A DNA stretch of 8,834 nt from an uncultured Christensenella sp. (GTDB lineage Bacteria; Bacillota; Clostridia; Christensenellales; UBA3700): contig CAJUEA010000030.1 in NCBI GenBank assembly GCA_910584975.1, positions 10,472 to 19,305 on the forward strand. Reading direction: 5' to 3'. Below, piece by piece: positions 1 through 7,000 of the stretch (position 1 is the stretch's first letter; every line of letters starts with the position of its first letter). The notes under the pieces were generated by a model. The model searched no databases. It was not told where the DNA came from and worked only from the letters and a program-made list of their open reading frames with translations. Position numbers and translations under genes: made by a program.

Positions 1-96
1 AAAAATATAAGTAAATATTGCATAAATGGATGTAACAAGCACTGGCTTTGCCTGCGTAGCCGTCAATTTATTTGACATATCCATTTAACTAATAAT
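1..96. repeat. Tandem palindromic repeat, copy 1 (touches left edge)
   Basis: This is the first of two direct copies, offset by 99 bp from the copy at 100-180, and nearly identical to it. It contains a perfect 9-bp inverted repeat, TAAATGGAT (23-31) and ATCCATTTA (79-87), enclosing a smaller GGCT (44-47) / AGCC (58-61) pair. Compared with copy 2 it has 15 extra bases centred on GTCAA-TTTAT-TTGAC (62-76), itself a perfect small hairpin, and one substitution (G at 56, A in copy 2). On the minus strand a short frame starting at ATG 84-82 stays open to the window edge, and the 15-base difference keeps that frame. The element may continue left of position 1. I do not recognise the family. It looks like a dispersed structured intergenic repeat; its function is unknown. 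Confidence 0.8.
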
Positions 97-99
97 CCA

Positions 100-180
100 A
101 AAAATATAAGTAAATATTGCATAAATGGATGTAACAAGCACTGGCTTTGCCTGCATAGCCGTATCCATTTAACTAATAAT
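100..180. repeat. Tandem palindromic repeat, copy 2
   Basis: This is the second direct copy of the element at 1-96. The perfect 9-bp arms are TAAATGGAT (122-130) and ATCCATTTA (163-171), extendable by two G-U pairs in RNA read rightwards. An inner GGCT (143-146) / AGCC (157-160) pair lies within. The copy lacks the 15-base hairpin insert of copy 1. On the minus strand it contains a complete 27-codon frame, ATG at 168-166 to TAA at 87-85. That frame begins MDTAMQAKPVLV and ends in a hydrophobic stretch rich in Ile, Phe, Tyr and Trp. There is no convincing ribosome binding site before that ATG, and a short frame is also open on the plus strand, so coding is doubtful. It lies just downstream of the leftward promoter at 230-258. 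Confidence 0.8.
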
Positions 181-229
181 TTTGATAGAGCAGTATATCA
201 ATTTGAAAACAAACTTTATCAACTTTGTA

Positions 230-258
230 ATTATACAATAGTTTTGATTAAATGTCAA
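230..258 (-). promoter_or_regulatory. Perfect-consensus housekeeping promoter, leftward
   Basis: Read on the minus strand, TTGACA (258-253) is followed by exactly 17 bp and then TATAAT (235-230). Both hexamers match the sigma-70/sigma-A consensus at every position, and the spacing is ideal. Initiation is expected near position 223, at a G. The transcript would run leftward through both tandem repeats and leave the window. It may serve a gene beyond the left edge with the repeats in its leader, or a short RNA made of the repeats. No terminator is visible before position 1. In AT-rich DNA near-matches are common, but a full 12/12 match with 17-bp spacing is unlikely to be accidental. Confidence 0.65.
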
Positions 259-536
259 TTAAAATTTTAATTTTGATTTATTACTTGCAAAATACTAAAT
301 TTCAAATTGTAAAAAATTATAGATAATTTTTGCAGTATAAAGATTTTTGATGTGTAAATAAACATCGTAAAATTTACTTGATTATTATATAAATAGCATT
401 AATTTATAATAAAATCGATTAAATTATTATAAAATAAGGCGTTTTTTATAATAAAATGCAAATATTTTACGCGTTTTGTATAAATTTAAAGTAATCGGTT
501 AACAATATATTTTTTATAATTGTATGCGTTATATTT
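259..536. other. AT-rich intergenic stretch without a recognisable gene
   Basis: No credible coding frame, ribosome binding site or RNA gene is seen here on either strand. The only structure noted is a 13-bp direct repeat, TTTATAATAAAAT, at 403-415 and 445-457. An inverted partner TATTATAAA at 425-433 pairs with the first nine bases of the 403 copy. Given the composition these may be low-complexity coincidences. The stretch separates the rnpB terminator from the leftward promoter at 230-258. Confidence 0.6.
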
Positions 537-568
537 AAAAAAAACGGCTATTAATTTAGCCGTTTTTT
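537..568 (-). terminator. Intrinsic terminator of rnpB
   Basis: A 6-bp stem CGGCTA (545-550) / TAGCCG (557-562) has a six-base loop. It is flanked by eight A (537-544) and six T (563-568) that can extend the stem. On the minus strand the hairpin is followed by a run of eight T, the classic intrinsic terminator form. It starts about a dozen bases after the expected 3' end of the RNase P RNA. The symmetric flanks mean it could also work in the other direction. Confidence 0.85.
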
Positions 569-574
569 AATGGT

Positions 575-891
575 GAGATTGACCTATAAGCCGAGTTCTG
601 TATTTGATAATCATCTGTCTAGGATTATTGTTGCCAATAACCTCAAGCGATTGTCTGACTGGCGAGCAACCATAATGTCATTGTCTCTTGCATCGGACGG
701 GGTTTACATAACCACTTATGTCGCCACAAGTGTGGTGAGCTTTTACCTCGCCTTTCCACCCTTACATTATAAAATAATGCGGTATATTTCTGTTGCACTT
801 TCCTTAAAGTCGCCTTTACTGGTAATTAGCCAGCGTCCTGCTCTGTGATGCTCGGACTTTCCTCATTTTCATGCGATTATCTGGTCAACTC
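575..891 (-). ncRNA. rnpB: RNase P RNA (catalytic M1 RNA)
   Basis: This is the RNA subunit of ribonuclease P, which removes the 5' leader from pre-tRNAs together with the RnpA protein. Read on the minus strand, the conserved blocks appear in order. GAGGAAAGTCCGAGC is at 864-850, followed by CACAGAGCAGGACGCTGG. The P10-P12 region GGTGGAAAGGCGAGG is next, within 762-734. The block GTAAACCCCGTCCG lies in 707-682, and the 3' block ACAGAACTCGGCTTATAGG begins at 601. The ends pair as helix P1: GAGTTGACC at 891-883 with GGTCAATCTC at 584-575, allowing one bulge. P3 is a short CAU-GAAA-AUG hairpin. The layout looks like the A type found in most bacteria including Clostridia; at about 317 nt it is somewhat compact. 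The ends are estimated from P1 and the promoter. A 92-codon frame on the opposite strand is not a gene. Confidence 0.97.
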
Positions 892-897
892 AACATT

Positions 898-926
898 ATA
901 ATAGCACATTAAATGTTTTTTTACAA
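898..926 (-). promoter_or_regulatory. Promoter of rnpB (leftward)
   Basis: Read on the minus strand, a -35-like TTGTAA (926-921) is followed by 17 bp and TATTAT (903-898). An extended -10 TG lies one base upstream of TATTAT. This places initiation at about G891, the first base of helix P1, which supports the assignment. An overlapping TATAAT (900-895) is an alternative -10, but with longer spacing to the -35. Confidence 0.65.
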
Positions 927-963
927 CAATTTTTTGGTCTTTTAAACAATTTTTATCACACAT

Positions 964-992
964 TTTACACTTTTTCTTTTTTATTGTATACA
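964..992 (+). promoter_or_regulatory. Candidate promoter of the glucan synthase gene
   Basis: TTTACA (964-969) is followed by a 17-bp spacer and TATACA (987-992). This predicts initiation near 999 and a leader of about 35 nt before the ATG at 1034. It is divergent from the rnpB promoter, with about 38 bp between the two -35 elements. The hexamers match the consensus well but not perfectly. No operator or riboswitch is evident in the short leader. Confidence 0.5.
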
Positions 993-1023
993 TTATTTTT
1001 ATTTGTAAATAATTGCCATATGC

Positions 1024-1029
1024 GGAGGT
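1024..1029 (+). promoter_or_regulatory. Ribosome binding site fixing the start at 1034
   Basis: GGAGGT sits four bases before the ATG at 1034. A same-frame TTG at 1013 would add seven residues, but it has no Shine-Dalgarno sequence and would place GGAGGT inside the coding region. The ATG is therefore the start. Confidence 0.9.
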
Positions 1030-1033
1030 AATT

Positions 1034-4000
1034 ATGATTTACATTATTGTTGGGCTGGCAATTCTTGCTGTTATTTTTGGTTACTTGGCGTTTAGACTGA
1101 GGTTTAATCACAAATTGATTAGTAAAATGAGTGATGAGGATTTGAAGATTAACACTGCAAATTTGGCAGAGAAGTTACGCAATCCTAAAACTTATGGTAG
1201 CACCCCGCAAATTCTTGCTATCAGCAAAAAACTTAAAAAAATGTACAGATTAATTTCTGAAAAAATTGCAAATGGCGACGAAATCTATCAATATGAAAAG
1301 TTGATTTACGAAAATTATCACAATATTATGTCAAGATTTAATAGCCAAACTTTCAAATACTTTGCCATACTTCCACATAATTATGGCAGAGTTAGGGTTA
1401 TTTTGCTTGCTGAATACATTGTTTTGAACACTCATTGTGCAATAAACAAAGAGAATATCAAAGCGATTGTGGAAAAATTTAATGAATATACACCACTTTC
1501 TTCAGACGAAATTTCTGCATTGCCAAATGCATTAATGTACGCTTTAGTGGCTGAAATTACTGAAATTGCAAGCAAATCAAAAATGCTTAAATATTATGAA
1601 AATCTTGCAAAAACTGGAAAGTTTGCAAAAGAACTCGCAGAAATTGACGACTATTTGTATTTTAGAAGTAAGTTTGGGAAACTAGAAAATGATAGGAAAC
1701 TAATTGATAATTACAGTGGAAATATTGATAATATCGAGTATATTTTCACTGAAAAACTTGCTAATGACTTTGACATTGTTGCAAATATAATCGCTTCTTT
1801 AAACTTTATAAAAAAAGATCTTGACGGAGTATATTTGCTTAAAATAAATCACACAAATTGCTTGCTGGAGAGAGATGAACTATACAAAAGTATGGATATA
1901 GCAAGCAAAAACGATTACTTGAACATCATTGAGGAAGTCAGCAACAAACATAAAATTGAAGAACAAATTACAGTGCAGAAATTGTTTGAATTGCAGGAGG
2001 CAACAGGAGAGCATTTCGGCAAATATTTGTTTGAGGAAAAAGAGACATTAAAGCATTATATCAATAATAATGTTATTTTAACATATAAAAAAGGTACAAC
2101 AATCAAAGAGTTGTATTTTATTGCAGCTGTGTGGGGAATAACCCTTGCACTGACAGGATTGTTTGGATTTTTAACTTCGGGAAATATCCCACTTATGATT
2201 ACAACGATAGTAATATCGCCATTTTTCTTGTTGCCACTTATCAATAATTTATTGATTAACATACTTTCAATAACTTTAAAACAAAAGCCTACACCAAAAC
2301 TTGATTTGAAAGAACTTCCAAATAACGCAAGAACAATGGTTATTGTTCCAATTTATATTAATGATATAAATGATGCAGACAAGGCAGCAGACAAAATAAA
2401 GCAAATTGAAATTTCCAACAAAGGAAAAAACATTGATTTTGCGTTGCTAATTGATTATAAAAAATCAAAATTTGAAAATGAAAGCAGTGACGAGGATTTG
2501 AATAAAAGATTTTTTAACAAATTGTCAGCATATGGCGACATTAATGTTTTTGTGAGAAAAAGAGTAAAACAAGGCAAATATTTCACGGGATTTGAAAGAA
2601 AAAGAGGCGCAATCCTTGATTTATGCGAGCTTTTAATGACTGGCAAAAAAGAAAAATTTGCTTATGTAATGCGAGATAACTTTCAAAAACCAACATTTAT
2701 TGCAACCTTTGACGACGATAATTGCTTGCTTCCAAACACAATTTTAAACAGTGTTTGCAGAATGTTGCATCCACTTAATAAACAATATGATTTAATGACA
2801 TTTAAAACAAGATATGACTTGTTTTCTATGAATACAATTTACGGCAAAAGATATTATTTTGACTGTGGATATTCTAGATATCTGCCTACAAATTCGTTTT
2901 ATTACAACTTTTTTGGCAAAGGTATTTATTGTGGCAAAGGAATTTTCAGACTTGAACCATATTATGCAAAATTGGCAAATATTTTCCCTCAAAACAGAAT
3001 TTTAAGTCACGATATCATTGAAGGAAGTGTGCTTAAAACGGGAGAATTGCCAGAGTTTGCATTTGAAAATGCACCAAATTCCATTCCGTCAGAACTAGCA
3101 CGCCACAATAGGTGGTTTAAAGGCGATTTATTGCTGGGTGGTTTTGTTAAAAACAGAGTTAAAAATGACAGCAAGCAAGTAAATAAACTGAACAAACCAC
3201 CAATTTATAACCATATAATCTTGCTTAATATCATTGGTGGTTTTGCAAAAGCAACGCTATTGATCTCGTTGCTTATGACAATGTTCACTCAAAGCATATA
3301 TTTCTTTATTCCATTTGCTATTGGATTTTTTACCGAATATTTTGTTTGTATGCTGAGGACAATTGATGGCACAAGGCACAATATCAAACCAATATTTGTG
3401 CTTAAAAGATTAGGTAGCATATTGCTTGAAATGATAATTTGCTTTTTCACGCTGCCATTGCTTGCAATAAACAATTTGTTAGTTGCAATTGACACAATAA
3501 TCTGCAGAATAATGCCATCTGCAAACAGGTTAAATTGGACAACATTCAGTTGCACACAAGGAAAAAATGACATCAACACTCATTGCAAATATATTCTTCC
3601 ACCAAGCGTTGTGATGCTTGTGCTTAGCATTGTATTTATTAATAATATTTTTGTGGTTGGATATAGTGCAATCTTTATTGGATTGGTATTTTGCCTTTAT
3701 GCAACATCTTTCAAACAAGAAGATAAACAGGTTATTACTGACAGCGAAAAAGATTTTTTGCTTGAAGTTGCAAAGCGCACTTACAAATATTTTGACATTC
3801 AAAACAGCAATGAACTGGTAACAGACAATATACAAATTAGGCCATTTGGTGGAAAATCGCATTATACTTCGCCAACAAATCTTGGATTTTCAATTTTAAG
3901 TGAAATTTGTGCTTATGAACTGGGAATCATCAGCAAAGTTGAGGCAGAACGCAAGCTTGTTTGCAAGCTGAATGTGCTTGAAAGTTTGGAAAAACACAAT

Positions 4001-7000
4001 GGAAATTTTTACAACTGGTATCATGTGGAAGACAAGACGCCTGCTTATCCGTTTTATATTTCTTCAGTTGACAACGGAAATATGCTGGCATGTCTTATTG
4101 TTGCAAAGCAATTTATTGTCAAAAATTCGCTTTACGGCATAGATATTGTGTCAAGACTAATTGACAGTATAAATTTGGACGAACTTTTGGACAAAAACAA
4201 AAATCTTTTCCACATTGGTTACAATGTTCGCACAGGATGTTTTGACAATTACTATGACTTAATGGCAAGTGAGGCAAGAATTTTGTATTATTTGTATGCA
4301 GCATTTTACCAAAACACAACACCTTGGGATAATTTGTCAAGGGATTGTGTTGGCTTTGGTGGAAATACACTTGTTTCTTGGTCAGGCACTATGTTTGAAT
4401 ATTTATTGCCAAACATTTTTATCCGTGCACCAAAAAACTCTTTGCTATATCAAACTGAAAACAATGTTGTAAGGCTTGCTATTAAAAACAAATGTAACAA
4501 TATGTGGGGAATATCGGAAAGTGGATATTACAAATTTGATGACAATTTGAAATATCAATATTATTCATTTGGTATGCAAGAACTTGCAATCAGAAACAGC
4601 AAAAATAGGTGTGTTATCGCACCATATGCCACAGCATTAGCTTTGCGAATTAATGTGAAAGAAAGTGTTAAGAATCTGCTTGCTATCAAAAAAGAATGTG
4701 GAATGGGTGAGTATGGTTTTTATGAGGCAATTGATATCACTTCACGCAAGCATATAATTTATCAATATATGAGCCATCATCAAGGAATGGTGCTCGCAAG
4801 CATTACAAATGCCGTGTGTGGAAACAATATTTCGGCATATTTTGAAAGCGACCACAAAATTGATGCAGCAAAAATATTGCTTAGTGAAAAAACTATTGAG
4901 GAAAAAAGCTTTAAAAAACCAAAGGAAGACTTTGTTTACGACAAGTTTGACGGCACAAATTACAAAACAGAAGACAAGTCTGCAATTGGTGTGCTAACAA
5001 ATGGCAAATATACTGCATATTTCAATAGTTATGGAGACAATTTAAGTCATATTTATGGTGTGAATATTTGCAAATATCACCATACCTTTGAAGATTATGG
5101 CATTAAAAACTCTGTATTGAATTTAGAAAACAACGAAGAAATCAAATATTATCCACTTGAAACTAATTCAAATAAATACGCATTTGATGCAGATACGGAA
5201 AAAGTGCTTTATGCAAACAAAGAATATGGCATTTGTGAGGAAATTTACATTCCAAATTGTTTGAATGGCGAAGTGAGAAAATTTGATATAAATTGCAAAA
5301 AATTTAATCATATCAATGTGCGTGGTTATGCAGATTTTTGTATGCTTAGTGAGCAAGATTATATTGCACACCCTGCATTTAAAGATATGTTTATTACCAC
5401 AAAAAAATATGACGATTCAACAGTTATTATAAGAAGAAAAGCAGACAAGAAAAAGTTTGTTGCAGTAAGGATAATTGGACTGGACAAAGTTACACTTGAA
5501 ACAAACAAAAGTAATTGTTTTGACATTTTGAGTGGCGAAATTAAGTTTAATGATAAAGAATTTGACAATTCTTTTGGAGATGTTGTTTATCCATTTTTCA
5601 CTTATAATGGAAATGTTGACACAAGCAAATTAGATAATTTTGAATATTATCAATTGATTATTTATTCAGAAAGTTATAGTGAACTTACTAACAAATTGGC
5701 TGGGCTTAATGACAAAAAAGCAGTTTACAACTTGATTTATTCAGCAAAATTGCCAAGCATTTCTGCAATAAGAAAGATGTTTGACGGAAACAACAGCTTT
5801 GACTTTTTGACAAAACTTGCTTACAAGCTGAAATATGACAAATATTCACTTTCTGCACTTGAAAACAAACAAAATCAAGATGTTATTTTTGCCATTGAAA
5901 GCGTTGGATTTAATAAGAATGACGATATAATTTATTTGAATACACTGGATAGCAAGCTTTTCAAATTGCTGCTTAAAAGCTTAAGATTGCTAAAACCATT
6001 GTGTGGCGAATTTTGCGTATTTTGCAAAGGGGAACTGAACGGACAATTCAAAATTATTCGTGAGCAGTTTTGGGATATTAAGGTAATATTTTCAAAAGAC
6101 AGTGCAATTTGTGAAAGCATAAAAAATGCCTCTTTCACAACAATAAACAGCGAAATTATTATTAATAGCATTGTAAACAAAACTGCAAAGATACCACTTG
6201 CCAAAAGTGATATTATTCAAGAACCCGAGTTTGAATTGCAAGACAGATACGGAGTGTTTAGTGGCAAAAATTATGTTTTGACAAAACCTACAAAACGCCC
6301 ATTCAGCAATGTTATTGCAGGCGAAAATGGTGGATTTGTGCAATCAAACAATGGAGAAAATTTCACTTTCTTTGGCAATTCACGAAATGATAAGGCAACC
6401 GAATGGCGTGGAGAGGCATACTCAAAAATTGACAGCGAAATGCTCATTTTAAGTACAGAAAACAATACTATTCAACTAAACAAGTATGCTGAAGACGGAC
6501 TTGTGAAATACGGACAAGGATTTATCGATTTTGAGCAATCTTCCTGTGGGCTTTACACAAATTGTATGGCGAGCATTATTTGCAATGGAAAAAGCAAAGT
6601 TTATTCAATATCCATTAAAAATTTGCAAAACTATCCAAAAAGCATAAAACTTGATTTGATTTTAAAAATCACTTTGGGAGTTGACAGAGAAAAACAAAAT
6701 CTAACCATAAAAACTCAAGATGGAATTACAAAAATTTGCAATGTCAAAACAAACAGAGAAATTTATATCAAGTATTTACAAGGAGAGGTATTCTCAATTC
6801 TTGACGAAAACAGCAGAGTTCATAATCAATTAAGTTTTGATTTGAATGGTGGAGAAAGCAAACAAATTACTTTGATTATCTCTTGTGATAATGATTTGAT
6901 AAAAGATTATAACTTTGAAAATGTGTCTTGCAAAATCAAAAATACGCTTGATTTTTATGACAGCCTTAGCAAAGTGCAAATCAAAACAAATATGGCTGAA

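Noticed and set aside
1..180. A possible CRISPR array
   Set aside because: There are only two copies, each internally palindromic and 80-96 bp long. They adjoin directly without unique spacers, and no cas genes are present.
477..505. A second leftward promoter-like pair, TTGTTA-N17-TATACA
   Set aside because: Only four of six bases match in each hexamer, which is expected by chance in DNA this AT-rich. Nothing recognisable lies downstream before the consensus promoter at 230-258.
570..848. A 92-codon plus-strand open frame
   Set aside because: It lies entirely antisense to the RNase P RNA gene and starts at the rnpB terminator. It has no ribosome binding site, and its openness is explained by the RNA gene.
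1013..1033. A TTG start seven codons upstream of the glucan synthase ATG
   Set aside because: It has no Shine-Dalgarno sequence and would place the strong GGAGGT inside the coding region. The ATG at 1034 has ideal spacing.
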